In this document: one piece after another, positions 6,763-14,655 of the stretch
Position numbering within the stretch: the stretch's first letter is position 1
Layout of the letters: every line of letters begins with the position of its first letter
DNA from: a bacterium
Lineage (GTDB): Bacteria > Myxococcota_A > Bradymonadia > UBA7976 > UBA1532
NCBI GenBank assembly: GCA_030426085.1
Contig: JAUHYW010000015.1
Coordinates: 1-64,000, forward strand
Direction of reading: 5' to 3'
DNA: 64,000 nt
Translations under genes and position numbers: made by a program
Notes under the pieces: model-generated
Told to the model about the DNA's origin: nothing
The model's database searches: none
What the model saw: the letters and a program-made list of their open reading frames with translations, nothing else

Positions 6763-9700
6763 GTGCATCGTTTCTGCCCCGTCTGCAATGCCCGCTACGA
6801 CGAAGGGGAGACGTTCTGCGCCCGCGACGGGGCCGAGCTGGTGGGCGCGGGGCACGGGCACGCGGGCAACCTGGTGGGCACGACGATCGCCGATCGCTAC
6901 GAGGTCGTCGCCCAGATCGCCACCGGCGGCATGGGGGTGGTCTACAAGGCCCGCCAGAAGATGCTCGACCGCTACGTCGCGCTCAAGGTGCTGCCCAAGG
7001 AGCTGTCCAACGACTCGGACACCGAGCGGCGCTTCTTCAACGAGGCCCGGGCGATCAGCCAGCTCCGCCACCCGCACATCGTGACGCTGTTCGACTTCGG
7101 GCGCACCGCCGATCGCAAGCTGTTCATCGCGATGGAGTACGTCAACGGCGAGCCGCTCGCGGTGCACATCGAGAACCGCCCCCTGCCGGTGGGCTCGGCG
7201 GTGCGCATCGCCGATCAGGTGCTCGACGCGCTGGCCGAGGCCCACCGGGCGGGCATCGTGCACCGCGACATCAAGCCGGACAACGTGATGCTCGAGGTGC
7301 GCGGGGGGCAGCTCTTCGTGCGCCTGCTCGACTTCGGCATCGCCAAGAGCGACTTCGACACGGCCCGCCTGACGAAGACCGGCATCGTCTTCGGCACCCC
7401 GGAGTACATCTCGCCGGAGCAGGTGCTCGGGCGGCCGTCGGATCATCGGGCCGACCTGTACGCGGTGGGGCTGCTGCTGTTCGAGATGCTGTCCGGGCAC
7501 CGGCCCTACGGGGGCAGCGGCACGGCGATCGCGTACAAGCACGGGCACGACCCGGTGCCGTCGCTCCTGCAGAAGTTCCCCACCCTGGATGTGCCCCCGG
7601 TCCTCGACGCCCTGATCTACCGGCTGATGGCCAAGGATCCGGCGCGGCGCCCGCGCAACGCCGAGCAGGTGCGGCGGCTGCTGCTCGAGGCGTCGCTGGG
7701 GTCCGATCTGACCTTCGGCAGCGGCCCCCTGCCCTCGCTGGATCTGGAGACCCTCGACGGCCTGCCCCCGGCCGGGGCGTCGCTGGGCGAGATCGACGCG
7801 TCGAGCGATCCCTTCGGGCTGGCCGGGCCGGGGGGGCCCCGCTCGCGGGCGATCACGGTGGCCAGCCGGCCCCCGGGGGCGGTGGAGGCGCCGCCGCCGA
7901 GCGCGGACGTCGAGCCCGGCCCGCCGCCGCCGGTCCTGCCGGGGCCCCCCTCGATCGACCGGGCCCTGGGCCCCCGCCCGCCCCAGCTCTCGAGCGAGGC
8001 GCCGGCCACGGTGCAGGTGCCCGCCGAGATGCTCAACCGCGCGCCGGCCTCCCGCCGACCGCTGGTGCTCGGGGCGCTGCTGGCGGTCATCGGCGTCGGC
8101 TCGCTGGCGGCCAACATGTGGCTCGACCGCCCGCTGCCGCCCCAGCCGCTGCCCCCGCGCCCGGTGCCGGCTTCGGTGATGCCCCCGGCCGCGCCGGCCC
8201 CGGAGGACGTGCCCACCTGGGGCCCGGAGGTGCTCGCCGGCCTCACCGGCACCCTGCGCCCCAAGCCGACCCCGCCCCGGCTCAAGAGCGCCTTCGATCC
8301 GGCGATCCTGCCCGGCCCGCTGGACTCGACGGCGCCCGCCGGGGCCGAGTGGCGGCCGCAGATCGCGGAGGCCCGGGCGGCGATGGCCGGGCTCGCCCCG
8401 GACGACCCCGCCCGCCTCGATCTGCTCGCGCGGGTCGGCGATCTGGAGTGGGCGGCGGCCAACGCGGCCTACGCCGAGGAGCTCAACCGCTACGAGCAGG
8501 CCAGCGCGGCCTTCGTCCAAGGCGACCGCCCGCGGGCCCCGGCCCCGCCGGTCCCCGGTTATGGCGACGCGATCCTGGCCTACGAGCAGCTCTTGGAGCG
8601 CGACCCGCAGCGGGCCACGGCGGGCGTCGTCGCCGCGCTGGCCCACGGTCTGATCACGGCCGGGCGGGTCGAGGCCGGCATGCAGCGGTGGCGGTCGCTG
8701 GTCGAGCGCTTCCCCGACGATCCGCTGGCCGCCCGGGCCCACCTGGCGCTGGCCGACCAGGCGTTCGAGGCGGGCGAGCCGGGCGCGGCGCTGGCGCATT
8801 ATCAGGCCCTGGCGGCGGCGGGGGACGACCCCCGGCGGGCCCGCTACGCGCAGTTCCTGCTGGGCTACGTCTACGCCGCGCTGGGTCAGCACGACGCGGC
8901 GGTGGACGCCTTCCAGCGGCTGCTCGAGGCGGTGCGGGGCGTGCCCGAGGCGGCCCGGCACTACCGACGGCAGGCGTTCGACGGGCTCACCCTGGCCTAC
9001 ACCCACGTGCCCGGCGGGCGGCAGCAGGCGCTGAGCTATTTTCGGGGGCTGGGCGGTGAGGCGCTGGCCCGGCGGCAGGCCCGGCTGCTGGCGATGGCCT
9101 ACGCCGCCAAGGGCGAGCCGGCCGAGGCTGCGGCCGCGTGGCGGGTGGCCCTGGCCGACACCCGAGCGCCTGTGGACGGCCCCGGTGACCGGGCCGCGGC
9201 GCTGGTCCGGCTGGCCGAGCAGGAGGCCGCCGCGGGGCACATCGAGCCGGCCCTGGCGGTCATCGAGGGCCCGCTGGCTGGCTGCGCGCCCCTGGGCGAC
9301 GACCCGCTGGCGGTGGACTGCCGGCTGACCCGGGCCAATGTGCTGCTGGTCGGGGCGCGGGTCGACGAGGCGGTGGCGGCGTTCACCCCGATCGCGGCGA
9401 TGGCGGCGGACGGCCCGCTGGCCAGCCCGGTGGCCGAGGCCCGGTTCCGGCTGGCCGAGGTGCGGTTCAAGCGGCTGATGGCCGATCCGCCGGCCGCGGA
9501 CGGCCCGCTGGCCGAGGCGGTGGCGGCGGTGGACGCGGCCTACGCGGCGGTCGAGGCGCCGGCGGTCGATCGCTGGCGGGTGGCGGCCGATTGCCGCCGG
9601 GGGCAGCTCCACGCCCGCCACGCCGAGCTGATCGCGGCGCGGGCGCCGGGGCACCCGCCCGATCCGCGGATCGACGTGGCCCGCAGCCGGGCGATGGATC

Positions 9701-9804
9701 ACTTCGCCGCGGCCGAGCGGCGGGCCACCGAGGCCCGGGTCGAGACCCGCTGGGCCCAGGCGGCCCGGGCTCAGCTCGAGCAGATGCGGGGGGCGGCGCC
9801 CTGA
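6763..9804 (+). CDS. Zinc-ribbon receptor Ser/Thr protein kinase with TPR region
   Basis: A protein of 1013 aa. A short zinc-ribbon-like N-terminus (CPVC at residues 5-8 and FCARDG) leads into a Hanks-type kinase domain at about 45-310: glycine loop ATGGMGVVY, HRDIKPDN catalytic loop, DFG and GTPEYISPEQ. A Pro-rich linker follows, one transmembrane helix at about 433-451, then a long Ala-rich helical region with TPR-like repeats outside the membrane. This is the common myxobacterial layout: cytoplasmic kinase and extracytoplasmic TPR sensor or scaffold. I chose the GTG at 6763 for the TGGAG site and because the CPVC ribbon starts there. A longer frame from 6580 overlaps the SUI1-like gene. 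Confidence 0.9.
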   Translation: MHRFCPVCNARYDEGETFCARDGAELVGAGHGHAGNLVGTTIADRYEVVAQIATGGMGVVYKARQKMLDRYVALKVLPKELSNDSDTERRFFNEARAISQLRHPHIVTLFDFGRTADRKLFIAMEYVNGEPLAVHIENRPLPVGSAVRIADQVLDALAEAHRAGIVHRDIKPDNVMLEVRGGQLFVRLLDFGIAKSDFDTARLTKTGIVFGTPEYISPEQVLGRPSDHRADLYAVGLLLFEMLSGHRPYGGSGTAIAYKHGHDPVPSLLQKFPTLDVPPVLDALIYRLMAKDPARRPRNAEQVRRLLLEASLGSDLTFGSGPLPSLDLETLDGLPPAGASLGEIDASSDPFGLAGPGGPRSRAITVASRPPGAVEAPPPSADVEPGPPPPVLPGPPSIDRALGPRPPQLSSEAPATVQVPAEMLNRAPASRRPLVLGALLAVIGVGSLAANMWLDRPLPPQPLPPRPVPASVMPPAAPAPEDVPTWGPEVLAGLTGTLRPKPTPPRLKSAFDPAILPGPLDSTAPAGAEWRPQIAEARAAMAGLAPDDPARLDLLARVGDLEWAAANAAYAEELNRYEQASAAFVQGDRPRAPAPPVPGYGDAILAYEQLLERDPQRATAGVVAALAHGLITAGRVEAGMQRWRSLVERFPDDPLAARAHLALADQAFEAGEPGAALAHYQALAAAGDDPRRARYAQFLLGYVYAALGQHDAAVDAFQRLLEAVRGVPEAARHYRRQAFDGLTLAYTHVPGGRQQALSYFRGLGGEALARRQARLLAMAYAAKGEPAEAAAAWRVALADTRAPVDGPGDRAAALVRLAEQEAAAGHIEPALAVIEGPLAGCAPLGDDPLAVDCRLTRANVLLVGARVDEAVAAFTPIAAMAADGPLASPVAEARFRLAEVRFKRLMADPPAADGPLAEAVAAVDAAYAAVEAPAVDRWRVAADCRRGQLHARHAELIAARAPGHPPDPRIDVARSRAMDHFAAAERRATEARVETRWAQAARAQLEQMRGAAP

Positions 9805-9882
9805 GCGGCGCGCGGGCGGCATCATCCCGAAACGGACATCGGGGCGCCTGATAGAGTGCTACCGTTCGCGAGGAGGTTGAAC

Positions 9883-10248
9883 GTGTCTCGGTCCAGCTAC
9901 GAAGACGGTATCGCCGAAGACGTGATCGGGCGTATGACTCGCGCCCGGGACGAAGGCGCAGATCCGTGGCGCTGCATCTCGAAGATCACCTACGAGACCG
10001 GCCCGGATCACTCCGGAGACATGTCCATCACGTTCATGATCGAGTTTTCGGCGGAGCCGCTGCCCGGTCGGGCCGAATTGAGCCGGCTGGAGTTTCGGAC
10101 CAAGGACGACGTGTGGAGCCGCGACGAGGAGAACCGGATCGAGTTCGTCTATTTTCGCTACCGCCTCGAGGGCGAGGCAGAGGCGGATGACACGGACGGC
10201 GAGGGTGAGCTGCCCGGTGATGGTGACCTGCGAAGCGCGATGGGGTGA
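9883..10248 (+). CDS. Unknown small protein, first gene of a lower-GC pair
   Basis: A protein of 121 aa without a family I recognise. It reads as a soluble alpha/beta protein with a strand-rich middle (MSITFMIEF, IEFVYFRYRLE) and an acidic C-terminal tail. The GTG at 9883 follows AGGAGG at 9871-9876 with ideal spacing; an upstream GTG at 9856 would put that site inside the gene. Its stop overlaps the HEPN-like gene start (GTGA), so the two are coupled. Third codon positions are visibly less GC-biased than in neighbouring genes, which suggests acquisition from elsewhere. A TAGAGT box at 9852-9857 is a possible -10. Confidence 0.65.
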   Translation: MSRSSYEDGIAEDVIGRMTRARDEGADPWRCISKITYETGPDHSGDMSITFMIEFSAEPLPGRAELSRLEFRTKDDVWSRDEENRIEFVYFRYRLEGEAEADDTDGEGELPGDGDLRSAMG

Positions 10249-10820
10249 CGGGCCGGGGCATGCTGCACGATGACTTCCTGGAGCTCGCCAGACGTCTGGC
10301 AGAGACGGACGCGAGGCGCCCCCGGGCGATCAATCTGAGGCGCGCGACATCGGCGGCGTACTACGCGGTCTTCCATCGCCTCATCAACGACGCGGTGCGC
10401 ACATTGCTCGGGAGCGGAGCGGCCGTCTCCACGACCAATCCGAACAGTCCCCAGGTGTTGCGGATCGATCAGGTCGCTTCGCGCTGGTTCAATCACCGGC
10501 AGATGAAGACGGTCAGCGGGTGGTTCGACAAGCCGCACACAGCGCCCAAGACGGTCAAGAAGCTGCTCGAGATCGGTCAGGACTCGTTCGTGCCGGCCGA
10601 ACTCCGCGGAATCGCAGGGCAGTTCGTCACCCTTCAGACTCAGCGCCACGCGGCCGACTACGATCCGGGCCTCAAGTTGACGCGGACCGAGGTCCGGCAG
10701 GTCGTGCAGCAGGCCGAGGACGTCTTCGGGCTCTGCGACCGTCTGGCCGGGCACCCGATGTATCGGCTCTATCAGCTCCTGCTGTTGGCGGGGAACGGGA
10801 TCGTGACCGACCGGGACTGA
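10245..10820 (+). CDS. HEPN-like domain protein
   Basis: A protein of 191 aa, all helical by appearance. RRATSAAYYAVFHRL near residue 47 and RHAADYD near residue 137 fit the HEPN pattern in which an AYYAxFH helix and a late R-x-x-ADY helix face each other. Many HEPN proteins are RNases of toxin-antitoxin, CRISPR or abortive-infection systems. The strict R-x4-6-H active motif is not obvious, so a non-catalytic HEPN is possible. The start at 10245 is a GTG overlapping the previous stop; the ATG at 10260 is an alternative. Base composition is atypical, as in its partner. Confidence 0.6.
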   Translation: MTGRGMLHDDFLELARRLAETDARRPRAINLRRATSAAYYAVFHRLINDAVRTLLGSGAAVSTTNPNSPQVLRIDQVASRWFNHRQMKTVSGWFDKPHTAPKTVKKLLEIGQDSFVPAELRGIAGQFVTLQTQRHAADYDPGLKLTRTEVRQVVQQAEDVFGLCDRLAGHPMYRLYQLLLLAGNGIVTDRD

Positions 10821-10836
10821 GCGAGGCCCGGAGCCG

Positions 10837-12570
10837 TCAGCCCGCCCGGCGCTCGAACTCGGCCCGCAGCACCCGCAGGTTGGCCTCGGCCTGACGGCGG
10901 GCGTCCTCGGCGACGTCGGTGCGGGTCTCGGCGGCGTGCAGGGCCGCGGTGAGCAGCTCCTCCATGCGCTGGTGGGCCGTGATCATGTCCTCCAGATCGC
11001 GGCTGCGGATGGACCGCTGCTCCAGCTCGGCGCCCAGGCGGCGCAGCTCGTCCTCGGCGGCGGCCCGGCCGAGGGCCTCGGCGGCGGAGCGGCGGCGCAG
11101 CTCGGCGAGGCGGTCGCGCAGGGTGGCGTGCACCGCCTCGGCCTCACGGGCGGCGTCGATGGCCCGGCGGCGCTCGGCGGCCTCGGCGGCCCGCAGGTCG
11201 CGCTCGGCCCGAAGCGCGGCTTCGAGGGCGTCGATCCGCCGCTCCAGCTCGCCCGGCTCGGGGGCGGCGACGAAGGCCCGGGTGACCGGGGCCTCGCGCT
11301 CGGCCTCCAGGACGCTCACCGCCGCCCGCAGCTCGCGGACCCGGGCGCTCAGCGCCTGCCCCCGGTGGATCCAGTCGTCCTCCGAGGCGCGCAGCGTCTC
11401 GAGGTCTTCGGCCACCGCGTCGACCGCGCCCTCGACCGCCTCGAGCCACGCGTCCAGCGCGGCCCCGGCCGCCTCGTCGTCGGCGGGCACCGGGGTCGCC
11501 GGCAGGCGGCGGTCGGGCGCCAGCCGCTCGACGGTGTCGGCCATCCGGGCGATGAGGCGCACCGTCTCGGCCCGAGCCCGATCGCGGGAGGCGACCAGCG
11601 CCTCGGCGTCGGCGGCCGGGCCGTCGAGGTCGCGCAGGCGGGCCCGCAGGCTCTGCACCTCGTCGGTCATCTGGGTCCGGGCGGCCTCGAATCGCGCCCG
11701 CAGCCGCTCGAAGCGGCGGTCGTCCACCCGGCGCTCGGCCAGCTCGGTGCGCACCGCTTCGAACTCGCCCTCCAGCTCGGCCAGCTCGGTCGTGCGCTCG
11801 GCCAGCGCCGCCTCGGCCTTGGACCCGGCGTCGAGCGCGGCGTCCAGCCGGCGCTGGAGCGCGGACGCGGCGGCGCCCGCTTCGGCCACCCGGGCCTCGG
11901 CCGCCTCGGCCCGGGCGGTCTCGACGGCCGTCGCCGCGTGGGCCGCGGCCACCTCGGCCTCCAAGGCGAGGATCCGGACCTCGGCCGCCTCCTGCGCGGC
12001 GCGGGCGCCGTCCCGATCGGCCTCGACCGCGGCCAGCGCCGAGCGGTCGACGCCGGCGGTCAGGCAGGCCGCGGGGGGCAGCGCGGGCGTCAGGTGCCCC
12101 GCGGCGTGGATCGTGGGGCCCGCGGCCGGCGCCTCGGCCCCGACCAGGGCCGGTACGGTGCGGGCGTCGCCCGGCGGCAGCACCAGCGCCCCGAAGAGGC
12201 CGGCTTCGACCGCCACCCGGTGCTCGAGCGCGGCGAGCGCCGGGGCCTCGACCGCGGTGAGGTACACCCCGTGCTTCTTGAGCATCCGCGCCACCTCGTC
12301 CGCCGGGGCCACGCCCGCGGGGTCGAGGATGATGTCTTTCGACCGGGACCGCTCGTTGTAGTCGGGTCGCATGCGCAGGGGGGCCCCGCCGCCGGTCTGC
12401 CCGTCGGGCGCGTCGGGGTCGGCGTCGTCGCTGATGACCACCAGCTCGCGCACGTCGGCGTCGGCGAGCAGCGCCAGGGTCTCGAACGCGGCGCCCACCA
12501 GGAGCACCCGCTGGCCCTCGGCCATCAGGCAGGTGACGGCGCGCAGCAGATCGTCGGCGGAGTGGGACAC
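10837..12570 (-). CDS. Long coiled-coil protein with N-terminal Rossmann-like domain
   Basis: A protein of 577 aa. Residues 1-150 look like a compact alpha/beta domain (VLLVGAAFETLALLAD, then VRELVVISDD), similar to the start of a degenerate methyltransferase or nucleotide-binding fold without recognisable catalytic motifs. From about 180 to the end the protein is an Ala/Glu/Arg-rich coiled coil with heptad character and almost no Pro breaks, apart from a Pro-containing segment near 350. A scaffold or polar-organiser role is possible, as with other myxobacterial coiled-coil proteins, but this is inference. It converges on the HEPN-like gene with 16 bases between stops. Confidence 0.7.
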   Translation of the reverse strand: MSHSADDLLRAVTCLMAEGQRVLLVGAAFETLALLADADVRELVVISDDADPDAPDGQTGGGAPLRMRPDYNERSRSKDIILDPAGVAPADEVARMLKKHGVYLTAVEAPALAALEHRVAVEAGLFGALVLPPGDARTVPALVGAEAPAAGPTIHAAGHLTPALPPAACLTAGVDRSALAAVEADRDGARAAQEAAEVRILALEAEVAAAHAATAVETARAEAAEARVAEAGAAASALQRRLDAALDAGSKAEAALAERTTELAELEGEFEAVRTELAERRVDDRRFERLRARFEAARTQMTDEVQSLRARLRDLDGPAADAEALVASRDRARAETVRLIARMADTVERLAPDRRLPATPVPADDEAAGAALDAWLEAVEGAVDAVAEDLETLRASEDDWIHRGQALSARVRELRAAVSVLEAEREAPVTRAFVAAPEPGELERRIDALEAALRAERDLRAAEAAERRRAIDAAREAEAVHATLRDRLAELRRRSAAEALGRAAAEDELRRLGAELEQRSIRSRDLEDMITAHQRMEELLTAALHAAETRTDVAEDARRQAEANLRVLRAEFERRAG

Positions 12571-12601
12571 GCGGCCTCCGGGGGTCGGGCGTTGCGGGGG
12601 C

Positions 12602-12630
12602 TATATACCGCCGCAGCGCACCGCTGTACA
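12602..12630 (-). promoter_or_regulatory. Promoter of the coiled-coil gene
   Basis: On the minus strand TGTACA (12630-12625) and TATATA (12607-12602) are separated by exactly 17 bases. The expected transcription start lies about 25 bases before the ATG at 12570. The -35 matches TTGACA at four of six positions. In this GC-rich context a TATATA is conspicuous. Confidence 0.6.
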
Positions 12631-12696
12631 GCGTGCCGGGCGGGCGCCCGACGGCCGCGCTTGCGCCGGCCGCCGCGCTGTCCCACCCTGGCGGCC

Positions 12697-13395
12697 ATGC
12701 GCTCTCGAACCGCCTCGCTGGCCTGGTGGCTGGCCCTGTCGCTGGCCGCCTGCGCCGAGGATGGCGCGCTCCGGCTGCTCGACGCCGAGGGGCCCCGGGG
12801 GGTGGGGCCGCCGCCCGGCCCGTGGGGGGTGGCGGTGCTGACCGACGGCGCGCGCCCCCGGGCGTGGTGGGCGGTCGATGACGGCCCGTTCGAGGAGCTG
12901 CCGCTGAGCGCGCTCGGCGGGGGGCAGTTCACCGGGCAGCTCCCGCCGGCGGGGCCGGGCACGGTCTTCGGGTGGTACGTCGAGCTGGGCCCGGAGCGGC
13001 TGCCGCCGGGCGGGGCGCAGGCGCCGTATCGCTTCGCGGTGGTCGACGATCGGATCGCCGACGCCGGCCCGCCGAACACCTGCCGGCTGGTCTTCACCCG
13101 GCCGGTCGACGGGCAGACGGTCTTCGAAGACACCGACGACAACGCGCCCCAGGCGCGGACCCAGATGACGGTCCGGGTCGGGACCGATCTGCCGCCGGGG
13201 CACGGGGTGCGGCTGATGGTCGGCGGCGCCCGCTACACCGGGCGGGTGGGCGTCGGCGAGGTGGAGCCGGGCGAGGTGGCCTTCGCGGATGTGACCCTGG
13301 CCGACGGGCCGCAGACGCTGGTCGCCGACGCGCTCGCGCCCGAGGGCGAGCCGTGCAGCGCCGAGATCGCGGTGGAGGTCGTGCCCCGGCGATGA
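12697..13395 (+). CDS. Lipoprotein of unknown function
   Basis: A protein of 232 aa with a lipoprotein signal (hydrophobic core, then LAAC at residues 16-19). The mature part is beta-rich with Pro/Gly turns. A segment reading NTCRLVFTRPVDGQTVFEDTD is followed by QMTVRVGTDLPPGHGVRL. This resembles Ig-like or fibronectin-like folds on bacterial surface lipoproteins, but I cannot name a family. It is transcribed divergently from the coiled-coil gene across a 126-base gap and converges with the PEGA-protein gene. Confidence 0.7.
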   Translation: MRSRTASLAWWLALSLAACAEDGALRLLDAEGPRGVGPPPGPWGVAVLTDGARPRAWWAVDDGPFEELPLSALGGGQFTGQLPPAGPGTVFGWYVELGPERLPPGGAQAPYRFAVVDDRIADAGPPNTCRLVFTRPVDGQTVFEDTDDNAPQARTQMTVRVGTDLPPGHGVRLMVGGARYTGRVGVGEVEPGEVAFADVTLADGPQTLVADALAPEGEPCSAEIAVEVVPRR

Positions 13396-13411
13396 CCGGG
13401 GTCCGGGTCGC

Positions 13412-14524
13412 TCAGAACGCGCCGGTGATGAAGGCGCCCGCGCCGTCGGGGCTCACGCTGGGGGTGACCGTCGGCCCGTCGTCGGCGTCGTGGAAGACGA
13501 GGAAGTAGACCGCCGCTCCGCCGGCCACCGCCGCGGTGACCACCGCCGCGGTGTGCACCGTCTGCCAGCCCTGGAGGTCGTCCCGCAGGCCGTCGATCTC
13601 GGGGCGGTACTCCTCGTCGTAGATCCGGTCGGCGTCCGCCGCCATGGCGAAGCGCTCAGCGTATTGCGTGGTGAGTGTCTCGGCCTCATCGGCGACCCCG
13701 TTGCCCTCGGCGTAGGCCACCGAGGCGGTGATGATCGCGGCCCCGGCGACGACCCCGGCCCCGACGCCGACCCAGAACGGCCAGTCCGTCTGCTGGTCGA
13801 CCGGCGCCGCCTCGGGCGGCACCACCTTGGGCATGATCGGCAGCCGGATCAGCTCGCGCACCTCGCCCGCGCCGACGTCGACCTCTTTCTTGACCGTGCG
13901 CCGGCCGGGCAGCGACACCTCGACCAGATGCCGCCCCCGGGTCACCCGCTGGGTCACCGGGGTGGTGCCCAGCATGCGCCCGTCGAGGGTGATGTCGGCG
14001 CTGGGCGGGTCGGAGTCGACGATGAGCCGCGAGGTCGGCACCGGCTCGGGCGCGTTGCCCCGGATGATGCCGGCCACGAGCGCCTCGAGCTCCTCCATGC
14101 GGTCGGCCCCGCCGGGCATGGTCCAGGTGCGGTCGAGGATGAACCGCTTCTCGGCGAAGTCGAGCATGCGCACCTGGAGGAACCACGCGCCCTCCTTGCG
14201 ATCGAGCGTGGCCCACACCATGCGGTCGAGGGCGATGCCCGGCGCGGCCATCTGGGAGAGGCACTCGGCGGTGCCCTGGAAGCACGCCAGGGCGGTCTTG
14301 GCCTCGCCGATGGTCATCGAGATCGCGTCGCTCTCGACGAACTCGGGGGCCTCCTCCACCGCCTCCTGCATCGAGCGGCGCAGCGTCTCGCCGAGGTCGC
14401 GGTGATCGGGGTTGGTCAGCTCGGTGGGCAGGACGGCGATCGAGATGACGTCCTGGGCGGCGGCGGGCGCGGCGAGCGCGACACCGAGGGCGAGCAGTAC
14501 GCAGCGCAATACACGTCGACTCAT
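13412..14524 (-). CDS. Exported PEGA-domain protein with C-terminal membrane segments
   Basis: A protein of 370 aa with a signal peptide ending APAAAQ. Residues about 25-155 form a domain beginning ISIAVLPTEL, as in myxobacterial proteins that sum signals before a PEGA module. Residues about 165-235 contain the PEGA repeat (SRLIVDSDPPSADITLDG, then LGTTPVT, GRHLVEVS). Two hydrophobic segments, near 240-265 and 325-347, flank an acidic helical section. PEGA domains are usually envelope-associated and thought to bind surface or protein partners. No enzyme signature is visible. The start is an ATG with GAACCGGGGC upstream and only a weak ribosome site. Confidence 0.78.
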   Translation of the reverse strand: MSRRVLRCVLLALGVALAAPAAAQDVISIAVLPTELTNPDHRDLGETLRRSMQEAVEEAPEFVESDAISMTIGEAKTALACFQGTAECLSQMAAPGIALDRMVWATLDRKEGAWFLQVRMLDFAEKRFILDRTWTMPGGADRMEELEALVAGIIRGNAPEPVPTSRLIVDSDPPSADITLDGRMLGTTPVTQRVTRGRHLVEVSLPGRRTVKKEVDVGAGEVRELIRLPIMPKVVPPEAAPVDQQTDWPFWVGVGAGVVAGAAIITASVAYAEGNGVADEAETLTTQYAERFAMAADADRIYDEEYRPEIDGLRDDLQGWQTVHTAAVVTAAVAGGAAVYFLVFHDADDGPTVTPSVSPDGAGAFITGAF

Positions 14525-14655
14525 GCCCCGGTTCTACCACGCCCCGCGGTCCGAGGCGACGTCTCGCGGCGCGTTCGTGAGTGATGCCCGTCGGCGGGTG
14601 CCCGCCCCGTCGGAGCCGGGGCGGGCCGATGGCGGGCGATGGGCGACGGGGGCCT

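Noticed and set aside
5845-9825. A 1326-codon open frame on the minus strand opposite the kinase gene
   Set aside because: It is a shadow frame produced by very high GC. The opposite strand has clear kinase, SUI1 and YceI motifs, and the minus-strand protein is Arg/Gly/Pro-rich without domains.
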